Of a DNA stretch of 40,276 nt, positions 8,295 to 16,995 are shown piece by piece. The notes under the pieces are model-generated. The model made no database searches, was not told the DNA's origin, and saw only the letters and a program-made list of their open reading frames with translations. How positions within the stretch are numbered: position 1 is the first letter of the stretch; each line of letters starts with the position of its first letter. The position numbers and the translations under genes are program-made. Origin of the DNA: a virus; IMG/VR virus record IMGVR_UViG_3300005825_000039, positions 1 to 40,276 of that record; one strand, given 5' to 3'.

Positions 8295-9867
8295 CGGAAG
8301 GCTCCCATTCGAGGATGAGGCCCTTCACTCGCCAGCTCGCACCATCGGTGGAGCCGATGCGGAGGGTGTGGAAGAGCCCATCCGAGCGAGCGTCGACCCT
8401 GGTCATCTCACCCGGCACGAACGTCTCCACCTCACCCCATGTGACCGGCCCCTTCGGGGCGAGCTGAGAGCCCACCTGGACCGTGAAAGGCTGGCCCGAG
8501 GCCCGCACTCTCACCCCCACCACCGTCGCAGCCCCGGGCGCAATCTTGAGCCCGGTGCGCTCGACGTAGCACTCCGGGTAGCTCGCACCGAAGAGCCTCC
8601 CGTCATCGAACCGATAGATGCTGCCGGGGGTGGCGGAGAGGAGGATGTCGTTCGCCGCGTTGTAGGTTCGGGCGCCCCACCGCAGGAGCGGGTACTCGGT
8701 CCAGGCCATGCCCATGTCCGACCACAGGAGGGGTCCCGTATCGAGCACGAGCCCCCTCTGGATGTCCATCAGGGACGCCGGCAGCTCTCGTACGGTCCAG
8801 GGCGTCCCAGCCGCCCTGTAGTCCCACACGAGGGCCTTGGTGAGGAAGGACGCGCCCTGCTCCGGGAACGCCAGCCAGACCTCGTTGTGCTCCCGGTGGT
8901 GGACCATCACACAGCGGCCAAGGTTGTCCTGGTCGATGGTGCTGAAGAGCCACTCCCTGAGCCGCCGGTCGATGATGCTCTGGATAGAGCGGCCATCCGT
9001 GAGTAGTACGTCCCCATCACTTACGAACACCAGCGCCGCCGGCCGGTTGTCCTGCTGGCTGAACGAGCACAGCGCTCTCTTTGCGAGTAGCCCCGCTTCG
9101 AGAGAGATGTTCGTAAACCGGAACACCCGGGAGCCCCCGATGTAGCTCATCGCGTGGAGCTGGTTCTCCGCGAAGAGAGCGAGGATGTCCTGGACTTGGC
9201 TCGCATTCATGAGCCGGGCCGACTTGTCACCGAAGTTGTTGTAGCCGGCGTCGAGAGTCGGGTCTGTCTCGTCCCAGCTGGTCGGGAGGCCCGAGCCCGG
9301 GGCTTGATGGGACCACATCACCCGATAGGGGAAAGAGCTACCTCCGACCTCTACGTTCAGCGCCACCAGGAACTGTTTATAGGCTGCGATGGCCTGCGCT
9401 CGCCCCCCTGAGGGCCAGCCTGGAAGGAGGTCGAACGCGACCCCGGTGTCCATATTCCAGTAATGGGGCGCATCGAGCCCGTTTGTGATAACGAGGTTCT
9501 CGTTCAGGACGGTACTTGACCAGAGGTCCCCCGCGCCCCCTGTGAAGGGCACCGTGGGCGTGATGTCGGTGTGGTTCGTGCCATCGAAAGCGTAGGCGTC
9601 CGTGAGCCCCGCATAAACCCAGAAGTGCGCGGTGTCCCTCGTGACCGGGAAGATGCCGTAGGGCTGGACCGCGGGGGAAGCCACTGCGCTGTGCCCCGCG
9701 AAACTGACTATCTCGTCCTTGTCCATGCGGACATTTAAACCATCGCTCCAGGCATTGTCCGGCAGGTCCACCGGGTTCATGTCCTTCACGATGCCCACTG
9801 CACCGAGAGCCTCGATGGGGTACAGCTCGGGCTCGGCGTACTGCTTCGGGGCAAGCTTCAAGCTCAC
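8284..9867 (-). CDS. Tail nozzle / tail-stabilisation protein (P22 gp10-like beta-propeller, inferred)
   Basis: A 527-residue, beta-rich protein. Features of the podovirus nozzle family: an N-terminal 'n-x-D-L-P-D-N-A-W-S-D-G-L-N-V-R' segment (residues about 31-47), repeated W/Y-containing blades ('pygIFPVTRDTAHFWVYAGL', 'NVRMDKDEIVSFAGH'), and a DxD/DGRS segment (VSDGDVLLTDGRSIQSI). It would form the distal tube after the adaptor. The position between adaptor/fibre genes and ejection genes fits. The start ATG 9867 overlaps the upstream stop by four bases. The octamer at 9733 encodes G-L-N in the conserved N-terminal segment. Confidence 0.75.
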   Translation of the reverse strand: MSLKLAPKQYAEPELYPIEALGAVGIVKDMNPVDLPDNAWSDGLNVRMDKDEIVSFAGHSAVASPAVQPYGIFPVTRDTAHFWVYAGLTDAYAFDGTNHTDITPTVPFTGGAGDLWSSTVLNENLVITNGLDAPHYWNMDTGVAFDLLPGWPSGGRAQAIAAYKQFLVALNVEVGGSSFPYRVMWSHQAPGSGLPTSWDETDPTLDAGYNNFGDKSARLMNASQVQDILALFAENQLHAMSYIGGSRVFRFTNISLEAGLLAKRALCSFSQQDNRPAALVFVSDGDVLLTDGRSIQSIIDRRLREWLFSTIDQDNLGRCVMVHHREHNEVWLAFPEQGASFLTKALVWDYRAAGTPWTVRELPASLMDIQRGLVLDTGPLLWSDMGMAWTEYPLLRWGARTYNAANDILLSATPGSIYRFDDGRLFGASYPECYVERTGLKIAPGAATVVGVRVRASGQPFTVQVGSQLAPKGPVTWGEVETFVPGEMTRVDARSDGLFHTLRIGSTDGASWRVKGLILEWEPSGGR

Positions 9868-10151
9868 GTCAGGTCCTCCCCGAGCAGCACGAGAAGCTCC
9901 TGCACCGTGAGGCTAGGGTCTGCGAGGAGGGCGGTAACCTGGGCCTGGACCCCTGCATTACGCATCTCCCTCAACGCGGAGAGCAGCGCCGTCCCCACAG
10001 CGTGTGCGTTGCCGGCGGTAACGAGAGCCAGGAAGTTATCCCGCTCCCCGGCGTCCATCCTCTGGAGCGCGGTGAGCACTTCCGCAGCTGTGACTTCCGA
10101 GTTCGCCGTGGAGGTCAGCTTCTGGGTCAAGTACCGAGCAAAGGTAGCCAT
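9864..10151 (-). CDS. Small helical hypothetical protein
   Basis: A 95-residue Ala/Leu-rich, predicted all-helical protein (MATFARYLTQKLTSTANSEV...). Its ATG at 10151 overlaps the stop of the adhesin-like gene by one base, and its stop overlaps the nozzle start (ATGA), so it is coupled on both sides. No membrane segment or known motif. It may be a chaperone or minor component of the fibre/adhesin assembly, but the only evidence for that is position. Confidence 0.6.
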   Translation of the reverse strand: MATFARYLTQKLTSTANSEVTAAEVLTALQRMDAGERDNFLALVTAGNAHAVGTALLSALREMRNAGVQAQVTALLADPSLTVQELLVLLGEDLT

Positions 10152-11002
10152 CAGACTATTGCCCCCGCGTATGAGTAAATCGAACCCGTGAGCGAGTAGC
10201 CGCTCTTGTAGACTGCGTAGCCCGCGCTCCCGCTGGAGCCACCCGAGCCGGCGTCACCAGCGATCCCGCCCAGGACCCCTGCGGCGCCAGCGATGCCCGT
10301 AGAACCGTAGGACCCGCCCGCTCCCCCGGCGCCCGCGTAGGTGCTCCCGGTGTGAGCAGCGCCCGCTCCGCCAGAGCCTCCCCCGGAAGTGCTCCCAGGG
10401 TTGCCAGCCGTGCCAGAAGCGTAGGAACCAATGCCCCCCGCGCCCCCCCAGATGGACGCGTTGTTCTGGTAACTGTAGTAGCCTGCTCCGCCGCCGCCTC
10501 CGCCTCCGCCAAAGCCCCGGACGATAGAGTCAATGCCGAGACCGCCGCCGCCTCCGCCGCCGCCCCCTCCACCGTAGAACCGGATGAGGTTCCCCGGCTC
10601 TAGGTCTGCGTTCCGGTCCAGCACGAATGCGTATCCGCCGTTCCCGCCGGCCGCCCCGTCCCCGCCATTCTGGGGCGCCGTGCTTGCCCCGCCACCGGTT
10701 CCACCTCGACCTCCATAACCGAGGACTTCGCTGATTGTGGTCGCCCTGATTAGCAGCGTCGAGCCAGCGCCATAGCCAGTGCCGGTCCTCAACGCGTAGG
10801 TGTTCAAGCCCACACACTTCTTCCCATTTAGATTGAAGATGTAGGTCGCACCCGGGATGGTGATGTCGATGGCCGCAGACGCAAAGAGGGTCGCCATGTT
10901 GACGTCGGTATAGACATTGCTGCTCAACACCAGCTCGTACAACGCAGGAGGCGGCGGCGGTGGTGTCGGCGGCGGCGGGGTATGCATCCGAATAACGAAC
11001 AT
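10151..11002 (-). CDS. Glycine-rich tail adhesin / fibre-tip protein
   Basis: About 283 residues from ATG 11002, which overlaps the previous stop (TGATG). Order: a short N-terminus, a proline linker (PPPPTPPPPPP, residues about 8-19), a beta domain (about 20-85), then a long Gly-rich region with runs of up to eleven glycines, and a C-terminus with Tyr/Ser (SGYSLTGSIYSYAGAIV). Polyglycine-rich domains of this type occur in phage receptor-binding tips (for example the T4-type gp38 adhesins with a glycine-helix sandwich) and in other Gly-rich fibre ends. The upstream gene encodes a fibre N-terminal domain, so the two may form one fibre. The receptor is unknown. Confidence 0.72.
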   Translation of the reverse strand: MFVIRMHTPPPPTPPPPPPALYELVLSSNVYTDVNMATLFASAAIDITIPGATYIFNLNGKKCVGLNTYALRTGTGYGAGSTLLIRATTISEVLGYGGRGGTGGGASTAPQNGGDGAAGGNGGYAFVLDRNADLEPGNLIRFYGGGGGGGGGGGLGIDSIVRGFGGGGGGGGAGYYSYQNNASIWGGAGGIGSYASGTAGNPGSTSGGGSGGAGAAHTGSTYAGAGGAGGSYGSTGIAGAAGVLGGIAGDAGSGGSSGSAGYAVYKSGYSLTGSIYSYAGAIV

Positions 11003-11604
11003 CAGGTGGTGTACTCGGTTGCGGCATATCGCCACGTACCATCGGAGTCATCATAGTCCGCCACCATGATTACTACATAGCCATTCAGCCTGCTGAAGTT
11101 TTGAGTCCCAATGGCACCCACGTTGAATGGCACGAAGCAGGAGTAGCCGTCCCCTGCCCACTCCACTACGACCTCGATGTTTCCCGGCTGAGGGGTACCG
11201 ATGAAAGAGAGGGTAACGGTGCCAGTGAGCCGAAGCCGGAATCTGGTGTAGAGGTCGAGGTCCAGGTTTACCGCTCCGGAGACGTTCCCCAGGTTCACCG
11301 AGGAGATGCCCTGGGGCGCGGTGAACGTCCGCTTCTCGCTGGTGATGAGAGTCTCGGTATCGAGAGCAGCGTGCGCTGCGTTTTCGTTTGCTGACGTGAG
11401 CAAGCTCAGAATGAACGCCTGAGCCCCAGCGAGCGAGTTCAGCTCCGCGGTGGTAGCACTCATCTCGGCGCCGATGTTCGGGAACGACGCGAGGAGTACG
11501 TTCTTCAGAAGGCGGAGGTGGTCATCGCCCTCGTAAACGAAGTCGCCCGAGCTTGGGTAGCTGGCGACGAGTTCATCGATGTAGGTGGCGCTCTCGATGG
11601 TCAT
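11002..11604 (-). CDS. Tail fibre protein with tail-attachment-like N-terminus
   Basis: About 200 residues from ATG 11604, chosen because it gives an ATGA overlap with the adaptor stop and follows GGAG with a six-base spacer; ATG 11610 is an alternative. The N-terminus carries the familiar fibre/appendage pattern: 'ATYIDEL', then 'EGDDHLRLLKNVLLASFPNI', then 'SATTAELNSLAG'. That segment is found at the start of many phage tail fibres and tail-collar proteins. A beta-rich C-terminal half follows (about 100-200). It is probably the virion-proximal part of the receptor-binding apparatus with the downstream Gly-rich protein. Confidence 0.75.
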   Translation of the reverse strand: MTIESATYIDELVASYPSSGDFVYEGDDHLRLLKNVLLASFPNIGAEMSATTAELNSLAGAQAFILSLLTSANENAAHAALDTETLITSEKRTFTAPQGISSVNLGNVSGAVNLDLDLYTRFRLRLTGTVTLSFIGTPQPGNIEVVVEWAGDGYSCFVPFNVGAIGTQNFSRLNGYVVIMVADYDDSDGTWRYAATEYTT

Positions 11605-12236
11605 CCCCATCTCCCCTTTGCTGTCCGAATAGTGAGTCCTCCGCCGGCAGGGTATCGCTGTGCCTCATCGAACAGGATGAGGCTGTCTTCCTCCAGCTGC
11701 CGCATCGTGTGCCACGTCTGAACCCGCTCATCGTTCTTGAGGTACGGCTCTGCATGCTTCAAGGTGGTGTAAAGCAGGAGCCCCGGGAAATTCTCCAGCC
11801 ACCAGTTGCTGCTCACCGAGTCAGACAGCTCCTGGAACTTCGCCACCACCCCCGCCTCAATCTCCAGCACGCTAGAAGGCACCGGGCCGAGCTGGATACG
11901 GTCTCCATGCAGGGTGTACTTGTCCGGAGTTCCCGCAACGAGCAGGCGTTTGTCCGAGGTGAACTGCTCAGAGGTGATGTAGTCGATGGGGTCCGCGCCT
12001 ATCTGGTTTAAACGCAGCCACCGTAGGCTCTTGTACCGAGTCGGGTACTCCAGGTAGGGGGAGCCAGCTACCGTGTCCACGTACTCCACCGTCTCCATCG
12101 CGAAGAGGGTGAACTTTGCATTCAACTCCTTCTCCGCGAGCGTGATGAAGGCGGGCACCATCGCAGTGAGGTTGGTCTTCGCCAGCCACTCCGCCACCGT
12201 GGCTTTAAGGTCGGTGTAGGTAGTGAAAGCACTCAC
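11601..12236 (-). CDS. Head-tail adaptor protein
   Basis: A 211-residue protein with the podovirus adaptor pattern: an N-terminal 'tYTDLKATVAEWLAKTNLTA-vPAFITLAEKELN' helix pair followed by beta segments (YLEYPTRYKSLRWLRLNQIG, 'SEQFTSDKRL', 'DRIQLGPVPSSVLEIEAGV') and a C-terminal helix 'LLYTTLKHAEPYLKNDERVQTW'. Such proteins form a ring between portal and nozzle. The start is GTG 12236 overlapping the previous stop (GTGA). The octamer at 12006 encodes R-L-N within the conserved middle. Function comes from family resemblance and neighbourhood; I consider it likely. Confidence 0.72.
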   Translation of the reverse strand: MSAFTTYTDLKATVAEWLAKTNLTAMVPAFITLAEKELNAKFTLFAMETVEYVDTVAGSPYLEYPTRYKSLRWLRLNQIGADPIDYITSEQFTSDKRLLVAGTPDKYTLHGDRIQLGPVPSSVLEIEAGVVAKFQELSDSVSSNWWLENFPGLLLYTTLKHAEPYLKNDERVQTWHTMRQLEEDSLILFDEAQRYPAGGGLTIRTAKGRWG

Positions 12237-12715
12237 TTGCCACTGCTCCCGTTGACCCGGTCGGTGAGTTTCTCCACCGCTTCACGCAGCTCTCCCCTGC
12301 CCTCTCCTCCCAGCTTCACCTCAGTAGTGAGCGCCCTCAGGGAGGCAGTCATCTCAGAGAGGTTCCCCGCCACCCTATCTTGCGATATTCGCACTCCCTG
12401 TACTTCGGCCCGAATCTCCCCGGTTATCGAGTCCAGCGCGGAGAGCCGCTGGTCTCTGAGTGCGAAGTCTTTCCCGACGGCTGCCGAAGAGACGTAGCTC
12501 CCCTCTACCCTCCGGAGCCGTTCGTCCTGGACGTTGACATTGTGGTTGATGCTGGCCGCCCACCAGACTCCGACAAAGACCTGGGTCGCCACTGCGCTCA
12601 GTAGCATAAGGGCCCACTTGCGAACGACATCAGCGACAGCGTCCTCGATGAACTTCTTATCGCCATCGACTAGCGAACCCAGTTTTCGCCTCTCAGTGGC
12701 GCGAAGCTCGGACAC
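12233..12715 (-). CDS. Single-pass membrane protein with long coiled coil
   Basis: 160 residues starting at GTG 12715 with AAGGAGG nine bases upstream. Residues 1-32 are charged, about 33-56 form one hydrophobic segment (WALMLLSAVATQVFVGVWWA), and about 60-155 form a long charged heptad-like region (DERLRRVEG, 'LRDQRLSALDSITGEIRAEV', 'LREAVEKLTDRV'). The topology would suit an inner-membrane spanin-like protein or a tail/membrane adaptor. No o-spanin candidate with a lipobox was recognised nearby. Lysis and virion roles are both open. Confidence 0.6.
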   Translation of the reverse strand: MSELRATERRKLGSLVDGDKKFIEDAVADVVRKWALMLLSAVATQVFVGVWWAASINHNVNVQDERLRRVEGSYVSSAAVGKDFALRDQRLSALDSITGEIRAEVQGVRISQDRVAGNLSEMTASLRALTTEVKLGGEGRGELREAVEKLTDRVNGSSGK

Positions 12716-12751
12716 CTTGGCATCCCTCCTTGAGAAGTGAATAGCTGCTGT

Positions 12752-13267
12752 TTACGCGCTGGTCACGCTCGGGTCCACCTGGACATTCAGCGTGTCGCCG
12801 CTCTCCACGTCCCGGGTACTGGAGAAGCTCGCTTCACCGTAGAGAACTCCGGTGGTTCCCGTCGCTGCTGATGCCAGGAACGCACCATTCAGGGTCGCAG
12901 TTCCCGTGATAGGGAAGCTCGCCTTGCTGGAGCTGTTCGACATCGCTCCAGCGGCGGCAACCCCGTTCTTGGTCCAGGTCTGCCGGTTCCCGGTGTAGGT
13001 AGTGAACTCAGTCCAGCCGGCGTGGCTGGCGAGCGTGTCCCCGGCCGCAAGAGCCGAGAACGCGGCGTTGTTGATGAGCCCCACGTACCACGCGGTCTCC
13101 GGGGTCGTGCCCCCGAGGGTCGCATCGAGAAGGTTGTTCAGCCCCTCGGTGGTGACGAGGTTTGGAACCTCCTCCACCCACTTCAGGTTCCCATGCTTGT
13201 CAAAGCAGGTGATGCGATAGAGCGTCTTCGCAGCCACCAGCGCGGCCAGAGCTTGTACTACGTCCAT
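12752..13267 (-). CDS. Virion-associated beta-rich protein (fibre/decoration type)
   Basis: 171 residues. Contains the recurrent phage pattern 'NLVTTEGLNNLLDATLGGTTPETAWYVGLI', then 'WTEFTTYTGNRQTW' and 'ASFPITGTATLNGAFLAS', ending in a beta-rich tail. This combination marks a common phage structural-protein family usually next to tail fibre genes; the exact role is not established. ATG 13267 follows GAGAGG with good spacing and lies five bases from the fibre gene stop. A 36-bp gap with a ribosome binding site separates it from the membrane coiled-coil gene. Confidence 0.7.
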   Translation of the reverse strand: MDVVQALAALVAAKTLYRITCFDKHGNLKWVEEVPNLVTTEGLNNLLDATLGGTTPETAWYVGLINNAAFSALAAGDTLASHAGWTEFTTYTGNRQTWTKNGVAAAGAMSNSSSKASFPITGTATLNGAFLASAATGTTGVLYGEASFSSTRDVESGDTLNVQVDPSVTSA

Positions 13268-13272
13268 TCCGT

Positions 13273-16035
13273 TTACCTCTCAGTCCAGTCAGTGTCGTCT
13301 TTCGGTCTCAGAGTCCATGAGCCGGTTGCTGCGGGCCTCTCGACCCACGTAACGCTAACCCCTGAAGCAGGCTCCCACCTAAGTCTAGCCGATGCAGCGA
13401 AGGAGATGTAGGCGCCCAGGGAGATACTATTCGTGAGCCCTTCCGAGGCACCATACGCCGCCAGAAGAGCCTCTATCGGGAGGGCCACCTGGACCCCATA
13501 GACCGAGCCGGCGACCGAGAGGTCCATACTCACCTGGGCGACCAGGGACGCGACCTCCAGAGCCGCCAGGGTGCGGGAGCCGGTGATGTCCGCAACGCTG
13601 GCGATGGTGACTGTTCCAGTTACCGTGAGCGCCGCGGTTGTATCCACCCCCGCCTGGGCAGCGAGAGCCAGCGACCGCTCCAGCTCCGCGGTGGGAACTG
13701 CAGGGAGGACAGCGGTCACGGCTATCGCGATACTCTGGTTCGCAATCAGGTTCCCCAACGTGTTTAAACTAGCTGTGACTGGGAGCGATATGCTTGCTGA
13801 TAGCGCTAGTGGGTCGAGGGTGCAGTTGGACGCGATAGCGCTGCCGGCTGGCTCGGAGAAGCTGCCCCCTGAGCCGAAATTGTAGGCGAACTGAGAGACT
13901 CCCCCGCTAAGGTAAACGAGGGGCTGGCTCCCTGTCGGGGTCGAGCCATCCTGCCCAAGGTCCACCTGCTCCCGCCCGCTCGACCTGAACTTCTGGAGGG
14001 TCGCAGTGTCTGAGAAGTCCACATACTCTGCGGCGACCCAGAGTTCAGCGATACAGGCCTCGGGAGCATCCCCGGAGAGAACAGGGCCTCCCTGCCACAG
14101 CCCCAGCACGCCCCAGTAGTCCGCGCTCCACATGGTGTTGCCAGCATTGTGGGTGCCCAGGACCGTCATGGATACGTCGACCCCGTCTACGTACCCGATG
14201 AGGGTGCCGGTCCCGTTATTCCAGGCCAGTCCGATATGCTGCCACCGGCCGGCGGAGGCCTCGATGACACCGGCTGAGGAAGACTGATACGAGAAGAGGT
14301 CAGCACCGCTGGAATCCCTGCAGTACACGAACAGCCTTCCCTCGTCGGTGACCTCCAGCCCGAACCACCCTACGAAACCCCCTCCGCTGTTCCTGGACCC
14401 GAAGATAGGGAACTGAGCGCTGCCGCTGTCCGGGCCGTGCCAGTCGAACCAGAGCGAGATGGCCCCCACTGCGGAGTCGGACCCGAGGCTCCCCTCCAGG
14501 TAGTACCCGTCTGAAGCTCCCCCCGGCCCATACACCCCCATCGAGATGTTGGGCGCTCGGGAGGAGCTTGCCAAGCTCGCCACCACCGCAAGAGCGAGCT
14601 GCTCCATGAGCGTGAGGTTGCCCGTCTCTGCCACCGAGGCGGAGGCCGCCATCGCAGCGACCTCGCTCATGGTCAGCATCCGGGAGCCAGCCAGCGCTCC
14701 CTGCACGGCAAGTGATATCTGCTCCACCGTGGAGAGGCTTCTCCCGGGCGCCATCGTGCTTGAAGCCCCGAGGCTTACCGAGGCCCCAAGGACGGCGTTG
14801 CGAGAGCCAGCCAGCGCTCCCTGCGTGACGAGGCTTACCGAGGCCCCAAGGACGGCGTTGCGAGAGGAAGCAAGAGCCCCCGACGTGACGAGGCTTACCG
14901 AGGTCCCGAGGACGGCGTTGCGAGAGGAAGCAAGGGCTCCCGACGTGGCGAGGCTTACTGAGGCTCCAAGGGCAGCGCTACGAGAACCAGCCAGCGCCCC
15001 CGATGCGGTGACCGAGATGGTCTCGTTGAAGGTACTGCCTGTCGACACATATTCATGCGCCCCGATGTCCCACGTCGCATCACGAGTTACGCCAACGATG
15101 TCCGCCGGGAACGTGCCGGACAGGTCAGTGCCCTGGTCAACGAGCTTGCTGCTGCCGATGTTAGCGAGACTGAAATCATCGTTCGCGTAGTCGGTGAACT
15201 CTGTTGTGCTGACGCTGTTCTGCGTGATGTTCGGGCTGCTAGTGGACGCATTGTCGGTCGCATTGGTTGCGCCCGTGCCCCATCCAGTCCCGCCGTCCAC
15301 ATAGTCGTTCGTGCAGCCGATAGCGACACAATTTTTAAGGGTAGTAGTTCCCGCGCCAGTCGCCGATTTGAACCCCGTTGTACACTTGAACGCGCCGCAG
15401 TTGTAGATGTTCGCATTGCTGGTGCTACTGGAGGGAAAGAAGCCGTTAAGACCACCTCCGGCGATGCAGTTACGAAGCTCGTGAGCGACTGAGAATCCAT
15501 AAAATGAGAAGCAATAGCGGTTCGTCCCCGTTCCGCATCGGGATAGAACCCGCTCGACGTGGGTAACCTCACCTGAACTAAGCCTAAGACCGTAACTTGA
15601 TGTGCCGGTGCCCGCCAGCTCTATACCGCTGACCACAACACCAGGCTCTTGGACCTGCAAGCATATAGCAGACGCGTTCGTCGTAATCTCGTACCCTACG
15701 CCACGTAGCCCTCCGTGCGCGCACGTCTTGGTCGCCCCACCGATAGTAGCCCCGTCCCAGTCTCTGTCCCACGCCGTGTCATTGGCGATGATGATAAGAC
15801 CCTTAACATCCTCAACGGTCCAGCTAGATGTAAGGAAGTTCACAGTGTTGGCATCAGCTCCCGCCGCGCCCCGGTTGCAGTAGATAATCAGCCGGTTGCC
15901 AGTAGCAACGGTCCCCCGCTCTGCCAGCTCGCAGGCTTTCAGCGATGTATAGGCCGCATTCGAGCCTGAGAGCGCGTCAGTCGTGCCGTCTCCGCCCGCA
16001 CTACTGGTGTCGACGTAGCGGTAGGTGTCCGTCAT
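13273..16035 (-). CDS. Large tail fibre: beta-helix, 20-residue repeats, LamG-like domain
   Basis: 920 residues. Residues 1-335 resemble a right-handed beta-helix (repeated 'NC.a.gC' and G/N turns, e.g. YNCGAFKCTTG, LKNCVAIGCTN) ending with the 'DIGAHEY' terminus seen in pectate-lyase-like domains. Residues 340-499 are eight 20-residue repeats (consensus h-S-L-x4-G-A-L-A-S-S-R-N-A-V-L-G-A-S). Residues about 500-730 look like a concanavalin/LamG lectin domain ('GAISLWFDWHG', 'GRWQHIGLAWNNGTGTLIGYVDG'). Residues about 749-885 resume six or seven degenerate 20-residue repeats. A Trp-rich C-terminus (WVERPAATGSWTLRPKDD) follows. Probably the main receptor-binding fibre. The start overlaps the upstream stop (TAATG). 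It contains the octamer at 13762 (S-L-N). Confidence 0.82.
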   Translation of the reverse strand: MTDTYRYVDTSSAGGDGTTDALSGSNAAYTSLKACELAERGTVATGNRLIIYCNRGAAGADANTVNFLTSSWTVEDVKGLIIIANDTAWDRDWDGATIGGATKTCAHGGLRGVGYEITTNASAICLQVQEPGVVVSGIELAGTGTSSYGLRLSSGEVTHVERVLSRCGTGTNRYCFSFYGFSVAHELRNCIAGGGLNGFFPSSSTSNANIYNCGAFKCTTGFKSATGAGTTTLKNCVAIGCTNDYVDGGTGWGTGATNATDNASTSSPNITQNSVSTTEFTDYANDDFSLANIGSSKLVDQGTDLSGTFPADIVGVTRDATWDIGAHEYVSTGSTFNETISVTASGALAGSRSAALGASVSLATSGALASSRNAVLGTSVSLVTSGALASSRNAVLGASVSLVTQGALAGSRNAVLGASVSLGASSTMAPGRSLSTVEQISLAVQGALAGSRMLTMSEVAAMAASASVAETGNLTLMEQLALAVVASLASSSRAPNISMGVYGPGGASDGYYLEGSLGSDSAVGAISLWFDWHGPDSGSAQFPIFGSRNSGGGFVGWFGLEVTDEGRLFVYCRDSSGADLFSYQSSSAGVIEASAGRWQHIGLAWNNGTGTLIGYVDGVDVSMTVLGTHNAGNTMWSADYWGVLGLWQGGPVLSGDAPEACIAELWVAAEYVDFSDTATLQKFRSSGREQVDLGQDGSTPTGSQPLVYLSGGVSQFAYNFGSGGSFSEPAGSAIASNCTLDPLALSASISLPVTASLNTLGNLIANQSIAIAVTAVLPAVPTAELERSLALAAQAGVDTTAALTVTGTVTIASVADITGSRTLAALEVASLVAQVSMDLSVAGSVYGVQVALPIEALLAAYGASEGLTNSISLGAYISFAASARLRWEPASGVSVTWVERPAATGSWTLRPKDDTDWTER
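14541..15018 (-). repeat. Eight in-frame 60-bp repeats (20 aa) in the tail fibre gene
   Basis: Tandem units of exactly 60 bp. The four between about 14770 and 15010 are nearly identical at the DNA level (shared words aggcttaccgaggcc and gacggcgttgcgaga); the flanking units are diverged. In protein the hydrophobic-Ser position falls at residues 340, 360, 380, 400, 420, 440, 460 and 480. A second diverged set with the same 20-residue spacing is encoded at about 13381-13793 (positions 749, 769, 789, 809, 829, 849). The pattern suggests a repetitive shaft. The near-identical DNA copies suggest recent expansion by unequal recombination or slippage. Confidence 0.9.
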
Positions 16036-16451
16036 TACGGGGCGCCGAGGTCCGCATCAGTCAGCGTGATGCCAATGGCCTTCCGCTCGATGTAGAGCTT
16101 CGCCTGCTCCCAGGTGAACGTCGCGTAGCCGTCACGCAGGAAGCGGTTCCACTGACCGGGCGGGATGCGAGTCTGTTGTAGCCCCCACCGCTGGTGACGT
16201 GTGGTGATGCTGTCGTCCTGCGGGTCCCACTCTCGTTGGTTCTGCAGCTCGAACTGGTAGATGTTGTCGATGGGCACGCCAATGAGGAACACGTAAGCGG
16301 TGTTGGGCTGGATGTACTCCCGGGTGTACTCGGAACCACTCCAGGTGCCCATCTGCGCCGCCGGATGCGCGGCGACCATGTCGCCAACGGAGTAGCCTCC
16401 CTCCGAAGGGGAACCGTTATCAATCACAGATACCTGAACACAAACATCCAT
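16035..16451 (-). CDS. Small structural protein of the tail module
   Basis: About 138 residues from ATG 16451, which has an excellent ribosome binding site (GGGGGAGGAG about nine bases upstream); a longer frame to 16541 lacks one and overlaps the next gene. Residues include 'YSVGDMVAAHP', 'YTREYIQPNTAYVFLIGVP' and 'QWNRFLRDGYATFTWEQAKLYIERKAIGI', giving an N-terminal beta domain and a C-terminal helix pair. It lies directly upstream of the tail fibre with a one-base overlap. I do not recognise the family; a fibre-anchoring or neck role is a positional guess. Confidence 0.6.
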   Translation of the reverse strand: MDVCVQVSVIDNGSPSEGGYSVGDMVAAHPAAQMGTWSGSEYTREYIQPNTAYVFLIGVPIDNIYQFELQNQREWDPQDDSITTRHQRWGLQQTRIPPGQWNRFLRDGYATFTWEQAKLYIERKAIGITLTDADLGAP

Positions 16452-16473
16452 CACGGCAGCTCTCCTCCCCCCC

Positions 16474-16995
16474 TCAAGTTGATACGACAGCTGTCGCGTA
16501 AGTGTTCGCGAAGGAGGAGGCGCCATCCCAGGCTGGGTCAACTGTCACCACGATGCTCACGGTCTCCCCGATGGAGAGGCCAAAAGCCGTGCTGTTTGCT
16601 GTGAGCGTGCCTTCGAGCACGAAGGTCTTACCGACGATGCCGCTGCCCCCGGTGACGTTCCCCGTGATGACGACCCCTAACACGTTGTCGAGGACCTCGA
16701 AGAAGCCGGAGATGGCAGGGAGAGCGGTGAAGTCCGCAAAGACCTCGGTGGTCCCTCCATCGCCCGGGTCCGCGGTGTTGTCGCCCAGGTACGTCAGCTC
16801 ATCGACCGTATAATCGCAGCTGTACGCTCCCTCGGCTCCCTGAACCACCGAAGGCGTGAAGATGGCGGGGGCGGCCGACTGCTTCGCCGTAAGCACCGAC
16901 CACTGCCCTGGAATGAGCGGCACGAGGTTGCCCCCTTCCCTGGTGGTAGCGCGCTTTCTGGGCAACACCAACACCCTCCCAACCCGGCGCCCCAT
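16474..16995 (-). CDS. Beta-rich virion protein, possible decoration or neck protein
   Basis: About 173 residues from ATG 16995, chosen because it overlaps the upstream stop (TGATG). Residues 1-60 form 'MGRRVGRVLVLPRKRATTREGG'-type strands; the C-terminal half 'VFADFTALPAISGFFEVLDNVLGVVITGNVTGGSGIVGKTFVLEGTLTANS' is a Gly/Thr/Val beta domain resembling immunoglobulin-like or decoration folds. Between capsid/holin genes and fibre genes. No confident family; a fibre-side accessory protein is an alternative. Confidence 0.55.
   Translation of the reverse strand: MGRRVGRVLVLPRKRATTREGGNLVPLIPGQWSVLTAKQSAAPAIFTPSVVQGAEGAYSCDYTVDELTYLGDNTADPGDGGTTEVFADFTALPAISGFFEVLDNVLGVVITGNVTGGSGIVGKTFVLEGTLTANSTAFGLSIGETVSIVVTVDPAWDGASSFANTYATAVVST

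Noticed and set aside
14541-15018. Regular 60-bp repeats resembling a CRISPR array
   Set aside because: There are no spacers; the whole unit repeats, the period is a multiple of three and it is in frame within the tail fibre gene.
16484-16495. Palindrome CGACAGCTGTCG near TTGATAC as an operator
   Set aside because: It lies in the coding end of a virion gene, and only one half-site resembles the early operator, with wrong spacing.
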